From positions 1 through 64,000 of the forward strand of contig NZ_JAGQCD010000008.1 in NCBI RefSeq assembly GCF_024345975.1: 64,000 nucleotides of DNA, in the 5' to 3' direction. Under the pieces are notes generated by a model that was not told where the DNA came from, searched no databases, and saw nothing but the letters and a program-made list of their open reading frames with translations. The position numbers were made by a program, and so were the translations under genes. The DNA is from Cyanobium sp. Cruz-8D1. GTDB lineage: Bacteria > Cyanobacteriota > Cyanobacteriia > PCC-6307 > Cyanobiaceae. Positions 28,442 to 40,756 of the stretch are shown here, piece by piece (positions within the stretch are counted from its first letter, which is position 1; every line of letters begins with the position of its first letter).

Positions 28442-29389
28442 TCAGCGGGGGTGCTCGCGCATCAGGCGCCGCACCTCGCCGGCGTGGTAGCTGCTTCTGG
28501 TGAGCGGACTGCTCACCACCTGCAGGAAGCCCAGGTCGGTTTCGCCGTGGCGGCGGAAGGCTTCGAACCTCTCGGGGGACACGAAGCGCTGCACCGGCAG
28601 GTGTTTGGGGCCTGGGGAGAGGTACTGGCCGATCGTGACGATGTCGACGGCGTGGGCGCGCAGGTCGGCCATCACCCCCTGCACCTCCTTGTCGTTTTCC
28701 CCCAGGCCCACCATCAGGCCTGATTTGGTGTAGGTGCGCGGCCAGCCGTCCCGCACCCGGCGCAGCAGCTCCAGCGAACGTTCATACACCCCCTGGGGCC
28801 GGACCTGCCGGTAGAGCCTGGGCACGGTTTCGATGTTGTGGTTGAGCACCTCCGGCGCCGCCGCCATCACCACCGCCAGGGCCTCCCAGGTGCCGCAAAG
28901 ATCCGGCAGCAGCACCTCGATCGTGGTCAGGGGCGCGTTGCGGCGCACGGCCTCGATGCAGGCGACGAACTGGCTGGCGCCGCCATCGGCCAGGTCGTCC
29001 CGGTTGACCGAGGTGATCACCACATGGCTCAGGCCCAGGCGCCGCACCGCCTCCCCCAGCCGCTCGGGCTCGGTGGGATCCAGCGCTCGCACGCTGCGGT
29101 CAAAGTCGATGTCGCAGTAGGGGCAGGCCCGGGTGCAGCCCGGCCCCATGATCAGGAAGGTGGCGGTGCCGCCGGCGAAGCACTCGCCGATGTTCGGGCA
29201 GCTGGCCTCCTGGCAGACCGTGTTGAGCTTGAGGTCGACCAGCAGGTCCGCCACCGCCCCGATCCGTTCCCGCTGCGGCGCCTTGACCCGCAACCAGGGC
29301 GGCTTGGCAGGGGCGGGCCGGGGGTCGCTGATGGTCACGGGGATCGCTGGGCTGGGCGGACTGTAGGCAGGGCTGTTGCCGCGCTCCAT
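28442..29389 (-). CDS. lipA: Lipoyl synthase
   Basis: A 315-aa radical SAM enzyme with both iron-sulfur motifs: the auxiliary cluster [12 protein letters not shown] (C59, C64, C70) and the SAM cluster CTRACPYC (C85, C89, C92). Near the C-terminus [11 protein letters not shown] supplies the conserved Ser that ligates the auxiliary cluster. It inserts two sulfurs into octanoyl-protein to form lipoyl groups for 2-oxoacid dehydrogenases and glycine cleavage. The first ~30 residues are Pro-rich and not conserved. The gene converges on gltS with 40 bp between them. Its start lies 19 bp from the divergent tRNA-Pro. Confidence 0.95.
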   Translation of the reverse strand: MERGNSPAYSPPSPAIPVTISDPRPAPAKPPWLRVKAPQRERIGAVADLLVDLKLNTVCQEASCPNIGECFAGGTATFLIMGPGCTRACPYCDIDFDRSVRALDPTEPERLGEAVRRLGLSHVVITSVNRDDLADGGASQFVACIEAVRRNAPLTTIEVLLPDLCGTWEALAVVMAAAPEVLNHNIETVPRLYRQVRPQGVYERSLELLRRVRDGWPRTYTKSGLMVGLGENDKEVQGVMADLRAHAVDIVTIGQYLSPGPKHLPVQRFVSPERFEAFRRHGETDLGFLQVVSSPLTRSSYHAGEVRRLMREHPR

Positions 29390-29407
29390 CCCCTAAAGTC
29401 TGGCGAT

Positions 29408-29481
29408 CGGGATGTGGCGCAGCTTGGTAGCGCACTTCGTTCGGGACGAAGGGGCCGCAGGTTCGAATCCTGTCATCCCGA
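29408..29481 (+). tRNA. tRNA-Pro (anticodon CGG)
   Basis: A 74-nt cloverleaf: acceptor CGGGATG pairs with CATCCCG, the anticodon stem CTTCG/CGAAG holds the loop TTCGGGA with anticodon CGG, and the T-arm contains GGTTCGAATCC. The D-loop and anticodon arm closely resemble bacterial tRNA-Pro(CGG). CCA is not encoded. A run of seven T at 29482-29488 directly follows and may end transcription. Confidence 0.97.
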
Positions 29482-29499
29482 TTTTTTTCACGCCGGCCC

Positions 29500-31278
29500 T
29501 CAGGCCAGAGCCGCTCCCGGGTAGCCCCGGGGGGTCACCATGCGGCCGTCCTGGACACGGGTGGAGCTGTTGCCGACCAGCACCAGGGTGAGCATGTCCA
29601 CCTGGTCCGCCGGCATGGTGCCCAGGGTGTGCAGGCTGAGCGCCTCTTCAGTGCGCCCGAGCTGGCGCGCCAGCAGTACCGGCGTGGTGGCCGGCCGGCC
29701 CTCGCCCAGCAGTTCGATGGCCCGGCCCAGTTGCCAGGGCCTGCCGAGCGAACGGGGGTTGTAGAGGGCCACCACGAAATCGCCGCTGGCGGCGCCCCGC
29801 AGCCGTCGTTCGATCACCTCCCAGGGCGTGAGCCTGTCGCTGAGGCTGATGGTGCAGAAATCGTGCATCAAGGGCGCGCCGGCCCGGGCGGCGGCCAGTT
29901 GCAGGGCCGAGAGCCCCGGGTGCACCGTGAAAGCGGGACGGTCGAGGACCGGCAGCTGCAGCCAGAGCTCGAGGGCCAGCCCCGCCATGCCGTAGATACC
30001 GCTGTCTCCTGAGGAGATCAGCGCCACGTCGAGGCCCTGGCGGGCCAGGTCGAGGGCCTCGGCGCAACGGGCCGTCTCCTCCGTCAGGCGGCCCTCGCGG
30101 CGCAGCTGGTCGGGTCGCCTGATCGGTTCGAGCAGGTCGAGATAGAGCCCGTAGCCCACCCACACCGTTGCGGCAGCCAACGCCTGGCGGGCCTCGCCAC
30201 TGAGCAGAGCGATCGGACCCGGACCACTGCCCACCAATTGCAGGCTGCCCCGGTGCGGGGCCCACTGGCGTCCGGCCAGGGCCACCGCCAGGGTGGCGGC
30301 ACCCCGCTCCCCGATCCCGGCGCGCTCGATCCGCTTCTCCACCAGCAGGCGGGCCGGTCCCCCCGCTAGAGCCGCCGCCTGCAGCGCTGCGGCCTCGGCC
30401 ACGCTCGCCGTGCCCATCTCCCTGGCGACCGCGTCGGAGGGATGGGGGACGGTCACCGCCGCCAGGGTGGGGGCGTCGAAGAGCCGCAGGGGCCAGCCCC
30501 GCTGCTGCGCCAGGGCCAGCAGGGCGGGTTCATCCCCCTTGCGATCGATGCTGGCCAGGCCGGCCACGGCCTCAGGGGCCAGCCCCTGCTGCGCCAGCCC
30601 CTCCGCCACCAGCCGTTCCAGCACCGCCAGGCTGGTGTCCCGTTCGCAGCCGAGGCCCAGCCACAGGGCGGGGGGATGCCAGCGACAGCCGTCGCCGGTG
30701 TGGGGACTGATCACCAAGGCCGCTGGTCCGGTCGCCTCCGCGGTGTCGGCGGGCTCCAATGTCTGCCAGAGGCTGTTGCCGCTCTCCTGCCGCAGGCTGA
30801 TCCGGTTGCCGCGGGCCGCCTCCACCATCAGGCTCCGCCAGTCCCCTGCGCCCCGTCGCCAGCCCCAGGCCTGGCCGAAGGCATCAAGGGGCAGGCCTCG
30901 CCGGGCGGCGCTGGAGCCGGTGAGCACGGCCTGGCCTCCGATCAGGGCGGCGATCTCCTGGCTGAGCTGATCGCCACCGGCGGCATGGCCCCCCAGCAGC
31001 GGCACCACGAATCTGCCCAGCGGATCCACCACCAGTACGGCTGGATCACTGGCCTTGTCGCTGATCAGGGGGGCGATCAGCCGGGTGACCAGGCCGCAGG
31101 CCCCGACGGCCACCACCGCTTCGGCCGCCCCCCAATGCTCCGCCAGCCAGGTGGCCGCCGCCGCGTCCTCCGGGCCCCGCACCGTTCGCAGCAGGCCGGC
31201 CTGCGTCAGTTGTTGCAGCATCGGTGTGGCCGTTGGACCGAAGCCGAGGCCGACGATGTGGCGATGGGTGCCGCTCAC
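29500..31278 (-). CDS. CbiG-CobJ fusion: cobalt-precorrin-5A hydrolase / precorrin-3B C17-methyltransferase
   Basis: 592 aa with two domains. Residues 1 to about 340 are CbiG: an N-terminal VVAVGACGLVTRLIAPLISDKASDPAVLVVD and GGHAAGGDQLSQEIAALIG, then the C-terminal subdomain LGLGCERDTS, which opens the delta-lactone. From about 345 comes a tetrapyrrole methyltransferase (SLQLVGSGPGPIALLS, VALISSGDSGIYGMAG, HPGLSALQLAAARAGAPLMHDF) of the CobJ/CbiH group, which contracts the corrin ring. The fusion is common in cyanobacteria and serves pseudocobalamin synthesis. The start overlaps the stop of the upstream gene in an ATGA tetranucleotide (31275-31278), so the two are coupled. Confidence 0.92.
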   Translation of the reverse strand: MSGTHRHIVGLGFGPTATPMLQQLTQAGLLRTVRGPEDAAAATWLAEHWGAAEAVVAVGACGLVTRLIAPLISDKASDPAVLVVDPLGRFVVPLLGGHAAGGDQLSQEIAALIGGQAVLTGSSAARRGLPLDAFGQAWGWRRGAGDWRSLMVEAARGNRISLRQESGNSLWQTLEPADTAEATGPAALVISPHTGDGCRWHPPALWLGLGCERDTSLAVLERLVAEGLAQQGLAPEAVAGLASIDRKGDEPALLALAQQRGWPLRLFDAPTLAAVTVPHPSDAVAREMGTASVAEAAALQAAALAGGPARLLVEKRIERAGIGERGAATLAVALAGRQWAPHRGSLQLVGSGPGPIALLSGEARQALAAATVWVGYGLYLDLLEPIRRPDQLRREGRLTEETARCAEALDLARQGLDVALISSGDSGIYGMAGLALELWLQLPVLDRPAFTVHPGLSALQLAAARAGAPLMHDFCTISLSDRLTPWEVIERRLRGAASGDFVVALYNPRSLGRPWQLGRAIELLGEGRPATTPVLLARQLGRTEEALSLHTLGTMPADQVDMLTLVLVGNSSTRVQDGRMVTPRGYPGAALA

Positions 31279-32498
31279 GGTGCCACGCTCCCATCCAGGG
31301 TGGGCTCGGCCAGCTCAGTCGTGGTGGGGGGCTCCGTTGGGTCTGGAAGGTCCGCTGTCGCAGCCTCGAACTCCGCCAGGTTCTCGCCCCCTGCCTGGTC
31401 CTCCGATCCCAGCTTGGTTTCAGGGCCTGGTTCAGCTCCCATCAGGGCCTCGGTCTCCAGTTCAGGGGCAGAGTCCTCCGCCGTTGCTGGCTGTTCTTCG
31501 GGCATGGGCTCCGGATCCGGTTCCGACGCGGCAGGCGGCGGGGCCTCGCCCAGCAAGATGGCCAGCTCGGCGGGATCCAGGCGCCCCCCCTGCCAGCGGG
31601 GTGCTTCGGCGCCGGGCTGCAGGGTCACTTCCGTCACGAGGCTGTTGAACGGTGGGTTGAGGGGTTCGCCCAGGCCATCGAGCAGGTCGAGCTGGATCGC
31701 ATTGCTGCCGGCACGCCAGCCCTCCAGCCAGAGGGGTAGTTGTTGGTCCACCAGGAAGCTGTCGCCATTGAGGCTGACCCGCAGCCGCCAGCTGGCATCG
31801 CCGCTGCGCAGGTTCTGCAGCGGGGCCTCCAGCAGCAGCCAGTCGAGCAGCAGGGGTGTGCGGGCTGCCGTTCCCCAGGGGCTGACGGCGATCAGCTGGG
31901 GGCTGCCCGGGGTGGGTTGGCTCAAGGGGTTGGCCGCGACCCGGTGCAGCCGGATCTGGCGGTGGGCCCCGGGGCTTTTCACCGCCTCGCCCCAGGGCCT
32001 GGCGGCATAGACGGTGAGCCGATGGCTGCCCGGTTCCAGCGGCCGCATGGTGGTGGTGGTGCCGGTCAGCGGCAGGGGGGGATCCCCATCCAGTTGCACC
32101 ACCACGTGGGGGCCGAGGCCGAGGGGGCCGGCGTCCACCAGGGGCCAGTCCTCCACCTGCAGCCGCAGGGTCCAGGGGCCCGCCTGCAGCAGGGCGCCGT
32201 CGGCGGGGGAGAGGATCTCCAGCCGGGGCCGCCTCCCCTCCAGGGCTTTCTGCAGCTGCTGCACCGCCAGGGGGGGCGCCACTTCCTGCTGGCTGGAACG
32301 CCCCTGCGCCAGGGGTGGTGCCGCCGGCGAGGGCGGCCGGCGGCCCGGCAGGGAGAAAGCGAGAGCGGCCGGTGGCGCCAGGCTGAGCACCAGCAGCAGG
32401 ACCCCCGTGAGTAGGAAGCCCGTCAGCAGGGCGGCCCAGAAGGACGCCCTGCCAGCCTTTCGCCCTGCGGCTCCTGGCCTCCCATCCCTGTCGCTCAC
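31275..32498 (-). CDS. Membrane-anchored protein of unknown function
   Basis: 407 aa. One hydrophobic segment at about 19-48 (FWAALLTGFLLTGVLLLVLSL...) would anchor it, with the rest outside the cytoplasm. The middle (about 90-290) looks like an all-beta region: LEILSPADGALLQAGPWTLRL and LEPGSHRLTVYAARPWGEAV recall immunoglobulin-like or 'choice of anchor' folds. From about 310 to the end it is acidic and Pro/Glu/Thr-rich, probably disordered. I do not recognise a named family. It overlaps cbiG-cobJ by 4 bp and diverges from psaA. No catalytic motif was seen. Confidence 0.65.
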   Translation of the reverse strand: MSDRDGRPGAAGRKAGRASFWAALLTGFLLTGVLLLVLSLAPPAALAFSLPGRRPPSPAAPPLAQGRSSQQEVAPPLAVQQLQKALEGRRPRLEILSPADGALLQAGPWTLRLQVEDWPLVDAGPLGLGPHVVVQLDGDPPLPLTGTTTTMRPLEPGSHRLTVYAARPWGEAVKSPGAHRQIRLHRVAANPLSQPTPGSPQLIAVSPWGTAARTPLLLDWLLLEAPLQNLRSGDASWRLRVSLNGDSFLVDQQLPLWLEGWRAGSNAIQLDLLDGLGEPLNPPFNSLVTEVTLQPGAEAPRWQGGRLDPAELAILLGEAPPPAASEPDPEPMPEEQPATAEDSAPELETEALMGAEPGPETKLGSEDQAGGENLAEFEAATADLPDPTEPPTTTELAEPTLDGSVAP

Positions 32499-32921
32499 GC
32501 GGGCTCCCTCATGCGTGGCGCCATTCTGCTTCGGGGCCTGAAGCGGGCTGATCGGCTGTCGAAATGGCCGAAAAATGCAGCAGCAGGCTATAGAAACCCT
32601 GCGTTATTTCTGATTGTTACGTTGTTGACAACATGCCGTCAGACCGCTGTCGCAGCCTTGGAACCGCCGGGATTAAACCTTTGTAACTGGCGGCCGATTC
32701 GCCTTGTTTTCGACCCCTATACTTCCGCCAGCGGTCCCCTTTCGGGGCCCAAAGCCCCAGTCGTGGCAAGGGATTTCCCCCACCTCACGACTGGTGCCCA
32801 TGGTCGGGTCTCCCCGGCCGTGGGGCCCACCGATGGGCCCGGGACGGTCCCATGACCTCTCCCCGGCGTCCGTCGAAGGGGTGGACCTCCACCTCGACCC
32901 CGTCCCTCGAGGAACGTCTCG
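32499..32921 (+). promoter_or_regulatory. psaA upstream region with candidate promoter
   Basis: 423 bp without a credible gene between the divergent unknown protein and psaA. A -10-like TATACT lies at 32718-32723; a TTGACA hexamer at 32625-32630 is too far from it to be its -35. A CCCC-TTTC-GGGG hairpin follows at about 32736-32747. A Shine-Dalgarno-like GAGG is at 32909-32912, 9 nt before the ATG. The roughly 200-nt distance from TATACT to psaA would give the long leader known for several cyanobacterial psaAB operons. Confidence 0.5.
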
Positions 32922-35225
32922 ATGACCATCAGCCCACCAGAGCGTGGGAACAAGGCGAAGGACATGGTTGACCGGAACCCCGTTCCCGTCGACTTCGATG
33001 TTCTCGGCAAGCCCGGGCACTTCGATCGCACCCTCGCCAAAGGTCCCAAAACCACCACCTGGATTTGGAACCTCCACGCCAACGCTCACGATTTCGACAG
33101 CCACACGAGCGATCTTGAAGAGGTCTCCCGGAAGATCTTCAGCGCTCACTTCGGCCACCTGGCCGTCATCTTCATCTGGCTGAGCGGCGCCTTCTATCAC
33201 GGAGCCCGCTTCTCCAACTACACCGGCTGGCTGGCCGACCCCCTGCACGTCAAGCCCAGTGCTCAGGTGGTCTGGCCGATCTTCGGCCAGGAAATTCTCA
33301 ATGGCGATGTGGGTGCCGGCTTCCACGGCATTCAGATCACCTCGGGCCTCTTCCACGTGTGGAGAGCCTGGGGTTTCACCAACGAGTTCCAGCTCCTCTG
33401 CACCGCCATCGGTGCCCTGGTGATGGCCGGCCTCATGCTCAACGCCGGTGTCTTCCACTACCACAAGGCAGCGCCGAAGCTGGAGTGGTTCCAGAACGTT
33501 GAGTCCATGCTCAACCACCACCTGGCCGGCCTGCTCGGGCTCGGGTCCCTGTCCTGGACAGGTCACCTGCTGCACGTGTCGCTGCCCACCACCCAGTTGA
33601 TGGACGCCATCGACGCCGGCAACCCGCTGGTGTTGAACGGCAAGACCATCGCTTCGGTGGCCGACATCCCGCTCCCCCACGAGTTTCTCAACCAGGATCT
33701 GCTGACCCAGTTGTTCCCCGGCTTCGGCGCGGGGATCTCCGCCTTCTTCACTGGCAACTGGGCCGCCTACAGCGATTTCCTCACCTTCAAGGGTGGTCTG
33801 AATCCTGTGACCGGCAGCCTCTGGATGACCGACATCGCGCATCACCACCTGGCGATCGCGGTGCTGTTCATCGTGGCTGGCCACATGTACCGCACCAACT
33901 GGGGCATCGGTCACAGCATCAAGGAAATTCTCGAGGGCCAGAAGGGCGATCCCCTGCTGTTCCCTGCGCCCAAAGGTCACGATGGGCTGTACGAATTCCT
34001 GACCACCTCCTGGCACGCCCAGCTGGGTCTGAACCTGGCGCTGTTTGGTTCGCTCACGATCATCGTGGCGCACCACATGTATGCGATGCCGCCGTATCCC
34101 TACATCGGGATCGACTACCCGACCCAGCTGTCGCTGTTCACCCACCACATGTGGATCGGCGGCTTCCTGATCGTCGGAGCCGGTGCCCACTCGGCCATCG
34201 CACTCATCCGCGACTACGACCCGGCCAAGAACATCGACAACGTGTTGGATCGGGTGCTGAAAGCCCGTGATGCTCTGATCAGCCACCTCAACTGGGTGTG
34301 CATTTTCCTGGGCTTCCACAGCTTCGGCCTCTACATCCACAACGACACCATGAGTGCCCTGGGTCGTCCCCAGGACATGTTCAGCGACACGGCGATCCAG
34401 CTGAAGCCCGTCTTCGCGCAATGGATTCAGGGTCTGCACGCCGCTGCTGCCGGCACCACCGCTCCCAATGCGCTGGCCGGTGTGAGCGAAGTGTTCAACG
34501 GCGCCGTCGTGGCCGTTGGCGGCAAGGTGGCCGCCGCGCCGATCCCCCTGGGAACGGCCGACTTCATGGTCCACCACATCCACGCCTTCACGATCCACGT
34601 CACCGTGCTGATCCTGCTGAAGGGTGTGCTCTACGCGCGTAGCTCCCGCCTCGTCCCCGACAAGGCGAATCTGGGCTTCCGCTTCCCCTGCGACGGCCCC
34701 GGCCGTGGCGGTACCTGTCAGGTGTCGGCCTGGGACCACGTGTTCCTCGGCCTGTTCTGGATGTACAACTCCCTGTCGATCGTCATTTTCCACTTCAGCT
34801 GGAAGATGCAGAGCGACGTGTGGGGCACCGTCAATGCCGACGGCACCGTCCAGCACATCACCAATGGCAACTTCGCCCAGGGCGCCATCACCATCAACGG
34901 TTGGCTGCGGGACTTCCTCTGGGCCCAGGCCGCCCAGGTGATCAACAGCTACGGCTCGTCCTCCAGTGCCTACGGTCTGATGTTCCTGGGTGCCCACTTC
35001 GTCTGGGCCTTCAGCCTCATGTTCCTCTTCAGTGGCCGCGGCTACTGGCAGGAACTGATCGAGTCCATCGTCTGGGCTCACAACAAGCTGAAGGTGGCTC
35101 CCGCCATCCAACCGCGGGCGCTTTCCATCACCCAAGGCCGTGCCGTCGGTGTCGCCCACTATCTCCTGGGCGGTATTGCGACCACCTGGGCCTTCTTCCT
35201 GTCCCGACTCATCGCGGTCGGCTGA
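32922..35225 (+). CDS. psaA: Photosystem I P700 apoprotein A1
   Basis: 767 aa, starting [20 protein letters not shown], with eleven membrane helices and many His ligands for chlorophyll ([21 protein letters not shown]). The F-X cluster loop [17 protein letters not shown] supplies two of the four Cys that bind the 4Fe-4S cluster shared with PsaB. The C-terminal [17 protein letters not shown] helix region binds P700 and A1 phylloquinone. Cotranscribed with psaB, 20 bp downstream. Confidence 0.98.
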   Translation: MTISPPERGNKAKDMVDRNPVPVDFDVLGKPGHFDRTLAKGPKTTTWIWNLHANAHDFDSHTSDLEEVSRKIFSAHFGHLAVIFIWLSGAFYHGARFSNYTGWLADPLHVKPSAQVVWPIFGQEILNGDVGAGFHGIQITSGLFHVWRAWGFTNEFQLLCTAIGALVMAGLMLNAGVFHYHKAAPKLEWFQNVESMLNHHLAGLLGLGSLSWTGHLLHVSLPTTQLMDAIDAGNPLVLNGKTIASVADIPLPHEFLNQDLLTQLFPGFGAGISAFFTGNWAAYSDFLTFKGGLNPVTGSLWMTDIAHHHLAIAVLFIVAGHMYRTNWGIGHSIKEILEGQKGDPLLFPAPKGHDGLYEFLTTSWHAQLGLNLALFGSLTIIVAHHMYAMPPYPYIGIDYPTQLSLFTHHMWIGGFLIVGAGAHSAIALIRDYDPAKNIDNVLDRVLKARDALISHLNWVCIFLGFHSFGLYIHNDTMSALGRPQDMFSDTAIQLKPVFAQWIQGLHAAAAGTTAPNALAGVSEVFNGAVVAVGGKVAAAPIPLGTADFMVHHIHAFTIHVTVLILLKGVLYARSSRLVPDKANLGFRFPCDGPGRGGTCQVSAWDHVFLGLFWMYNSLSIVIFHFSWKMQSDVWGTVNADGTVQHITNGNFAQGAITINGWLRDFLWAQAAQVINSYGSSSSAYGLMFLGAHFVWAFSLMFLFSGRGYWQELIESIVWAHNKLKVAPAIQPRALSITQGRAVGVAHYLLGGIATTWAFFLSRLIAVG

Positions 35226-35245
35226 CCTCCACCTGACCTTTCCCA

Positions 35246-37462
35246 ATGGCAACGAAATTTCCTTCGTTCAGCCGGGGTCTGGCACAGGACCCGACAACCC
35301 GTCGTATCTGGTACGGCATCGCCACGGCTCACGACTTCGAGAGCCATGACGGAATGACGGAGGAGCGGCTTTACCAAAAGCTGTTCTCCACCCACTTCGG
35401 TCACCTGGCGATCATCGGCCTCTGGGTTTCGGGAAACCTGTTCCATATCGCCTGGCAGGGCAACTTCGAGCAGTGGGTCGCCGATCCGCTGCATGTACGT
35501 CCCATCGCTCACGCGATCTGGGATCCCCACTTCGGCCAGGGCGCCATCGACGCCTTCACCCAGGCGGGCGCTTCCTCCCCGGTGAACATCGCCTATTCCG
35601 GTCTGTACCACTGGTGGTACACGATCGGCATGACGACCAACATGGAGCTCTACCAGGGTTCCATCTTCATGCTGATCCTTTCGGCCTGGGCCCTGTTCGC
35701 CGGCTGGCTCCACCTCCAGCCCAAGTTCCTGCCTTCCCTGGCCTGGTTCAAGAACGCTGAATCGCGGCTCAACCATCACCTGGCTGTGCTGTTCGGCTTC
35801 AGTTCCATCGCCTGGACCGGTCACCTGGTCCACGTCGCCATCCCCGAATCCAGGGGACAGCACGTCGGCTGGGACAACTTCCTCTCGGTCTCGCCCCACC
35901 CCGCCGGTCTGGCTCCGTTCTTCACCGGCAACTGGGGGGTCTATGCCCAGAACCCCGACACAGCCAATCAGCTGTTCGGTACCTCTGAGGGAGCCGGCAC
36001 CGCGATCCTCACCTTCCTGGGTGGTTTCCACCCCCAGACCGAAGCGCTGTGGCTCACGGACATTGCCCACCACCACCTGGCCATCGGCTGCATCTTCGTG
36101 ATCGCCGGCCACATGTACCGGACCAATTTCGGTATCGGCCATTCGATCCGTGAGATCCTCGAAGCCCACAATCCGCCGAAGGGCACTCCCTTTGGTGGAG
36201 CCCTAGGCGCAGGCCACAAGGGCCTTTACGACACCGTCAACAACTCCCTCCACTTCCAGCTGGGCCTGGCCCTGGCGTCGTTGGGAGTCGCGACCAGCCT
36301 GGTGGCGCAGCACATGTACGCGCTGCCGTCCTATGCGTTCATCGCCAAGGACTACACCACCCAGGCGGCCCTTTACACCCACCACCAGTACATCGCCATC
36401 TTCCTGATGTGCGGTGCCTTCGCCCACGGTGCGATCTTCTTCATCCGCGACTACGACCCGGAAGCCAACAAGAACAACGTTCTTGCCCGGATGCTCGAGC
36501 ACAAGGAAGCCATCATCAGCCACCTGAGCTGGGTCTCTTTGTTCCTCGGCTTCCACACCCTGGGTCTCTACGTCCACAACGACGTGGTGGTGGCCTTCGG
36601 TACCCCCGAGAAGCAGATCCTGGTCGAGCCTGTCTTCGCCCAGTTCGTTCAGGCCGCCAGTGGCAAAGCCATGTATGGCATGGATGTGCTGCTGGCCAAT
36701 TCGGGAAGTCTGGCCAGCACATCTGGTGCCGCCTATCTTCCTGGGTGGATGGATGCCATCAATGCAGGCAACAACTCCCTGTTCCTGCAGATCGGCCCTG
36801 GTGACTTCCTCGTTCACCACGCCATCGCCCTGGGTCTGCACACCACGACCCTGATCCTGGTGAAGGGTGCCCTGGATGCCCGGGGTTCCAAGCTGATGCC
36901 CGACAAAAAGGACTTCGGCTATTCCTTCCCCTGCGACGGCCCCGGCCGTGGCGGCACCTGCGACATCTCGGCCTGGGACGCCTTCTATCTGGCAGTCTTC
37001 TGGGCCCTGAACACCGTCGGTTGGGTCACCTTCTACTGGCACTGGAAGCACCTCGCCATCTGGCAGGGCAACGTGGCCCAGTTCAACGAATCCAGCACCT
37101 ATCTCATGGGCTGGTTCCGCGACTACCTGTGGCTCAACAGCTCCCAGCTGATCAACGGGTACAACCCGATGGGATCCAACAACCTGGCCGTCTGGGCCTG
37201 GATGTTCCTCTTCGGTCACCTGGTGTGGGCCACCGGCTTCATGTTCCTGATCTCCTGGCGGGGTTACTGGCAGGAGCTGATCGAAACCATCGTCTGGGCG
37301 CATCAGCGCACGCCCCTCGCCAACCTGGTGGGCTGGCGCGACAAGCCCGTCGCTCTCTCGATCGTTCAGGCCCGTGTCGTGGGTCTCGCCCACTTCACGA
37401 TCGGCTACATCCTCACGTACGCGGCCTTCCTGATCGCGTCCACGTCAGGCAAGTTCGGCTGA
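35246..37462 (+). CDS. psaB: Photosystem I P700 apoprotein A2
   Basis: 738 aa, starting [24 protein letters not shown]. It has the F-X loop [20 protein letters not shown], homologous to that of PsaA, and the [25 protein letters not shown]-terminal region. It forms the photosystem I core heterodimer with PsaA and contributes to the plastocyanin/cytochrome c6 docking face. A strong terminator follows 58 bp after the stop. Confidence 0.98.
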   Translation: MATKFPSFSRGLAQDPTTRRIWYGIATAHDFESHDGMTEERLYQKLFSTHFGHLAIIGLWVSGNLFHIAWQGNFEQWVADPLHVRPIAHAIWDPHFGQGAIDAFTQAGASSPVNIAYSGLYHWWYTIGMTTNMELYQGSIFMLILSAWALFAGWLHLQPKFLPSLAWFKNAESRLNHHLAVLFGFSSIAWTGHLVHVAIPESRGQHVGWDNFLSVSPHPAGLAPFFTGNWGVYAQNPDTANQLFGTSEGAGTAILTFLGGFHPQTEALWLTDIAHHHLAIGCIFVIAGHMYRTNFGIGHSIREILEAHNPPKGTPFGGALGAGHKGLYDTVNNSLHFQLGLALASLGVATSLVAQHMYALPSYAFIAKDYTTQAALYTHHQYIAIFLMCGAFAHGAIFFIRDYDPEANKNNVLARMLEHKEAIISHLSWVSLFLGFHTLGLYVHNDVVVAFGTPEKQILVEPVFAQFVQAASGKAMYGMDVLLANSGSLASTSGAAYLPGWMDAINAGNNSLFLQIGPGDFLVHHAIALGLHTTTLILVKGALDARGSKLMPDKKDFGYSFPCDGPGRGGTCDISAWDAFYLAVFWALNTVGWVTFYWHWKHLAIWQGNVAQFNESSTYLMGWFRDYLWLNSSQLINGYNPMGSNNLAVWAWMFLFGHLVWATGFMFLISWRGYWQELIETIVWAHQRTPLANLVGWRDKPVALSIVQARVVGLAHFTIGYILTYAAFLIASTSGKFG

Positions 37463-37520
37463 GCCTCCGGCTTCCGAACACCGTCGACGCCCCTTCTCGA
37501 ATCTTCGAGGGACCTCCAGA

Positions 37521-37546
37521 CCCCCGGTCACTACCGGGGGTTTTTT
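37521..37546 (+). terminator. Rho-independent terminator of psaAB
   Basis: CCCCCGGT (37521-37528), loop CACT, ACCGGGGG (37533-37540): a perfect 8-bp GC-rich stem followed directly by six T (37541-37546). It ends the psaAB transcript 58 bp after the psaB stop. Confidence 0.95.
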
Positions 37547-37585
37547 ATTGTCTTGGCCGGATGTTGAGGCCGGTGGGAGCACCTT

Positions 37586-40276
<2,691 letters not shown>

Positions 40277-40756
40277 CGGGGGCGTCAGGTTCTAGGCCCA
40301 ACCCTTAGCGCGCTTCCTGGCGCTTGAGGGCCGGTGCAGCAGCGATGCCCCGTGCAGCGGTGTCAGACCTGCAATGCAAAGGGATGGGGTTGGGTGGAGC
40401 GCCGGTGCGCTTGTTCAGGAGGGCTGATTTCTGCAGGGAAATCGCCGACGGCTCCTCGGCACCCACTCAATTCCCAGGCCACGCGACTCAACGCGCCTGA
40501 GCGCGCCATTGAGCTGACGATCGAAGACCTGACACCTTTACGTTCTGATTACTGAAGGACGCCATAGGTCTTGCCATCGTGCCCACCGGCACGAGCTTCA
40601 AACGGACCCTGCAGCCACGAAAACCAACGTCGTCCCGAATACCTGGTCACGTAGCGGGGCAGCGAATGACCCCCATCTCTTCAACATGAATTTGTCAGAG
40701 CTTAACCTGGTTTGAGGCCGCTGCTGTCAGGTTTAGGCTGAATGCAGCTGATTTCA
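40277..40756. promoter_or_regulatory. Intergenic region between the ATPase and the phosphatase cluster
   Basis: 480 bp with no credible gene. It must hold the promoters for the divergent ATPase and the 1807-aa protein. A perfect hairpin CGTGCC-CACC-GGCACG is at 40578-40593 without a T-run. The last ~80 bp are AT-richer and contain the Pho-box-like site described separately. Confidence 0.5.
40690..40719 (+). promoter_or_regulatory. Possible Pho box upstream of the 5'-nucleotidase/phytase-like gene
   Basis: CTTAACCT at 40701-40708 is a perfect match to the cyanobacterial Pho-box unit (YTTAAYYT) bound by the PhoB/SphR regulator. Units at the expected 11-bp spacing on each side (40690-40697, 40712-40719) match only about half the positions. 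A TAGGCT hexamer at 40734-40739 could be the -10. Function is inferred from the single good unit and the phosphatase content downstream. Confidence 0.35.

Noticed and set aside
32511-32855. 114-codon frame upstream of psaA
   Set aside because: Overlaps the candidate psaA promoter and leader and shows no family similarity.
32673-35252. Long minus-strand open frame opposite psaA (and similar ones opposite psaB, fusA and tuf)
   Set aside because: Shadow frames caused by GC-rich third positions in the plus- or minus-strand genes; compositions rich in Val/Asp/His/Gly and no conserved domains.
40334-40555. 73-codon plus-strand frame in the ATPase/phosphatase spacer
   Set aside because: No conserved motif, no ribosome-binding site and unusual Cys/Arg content; treated as non-coding.
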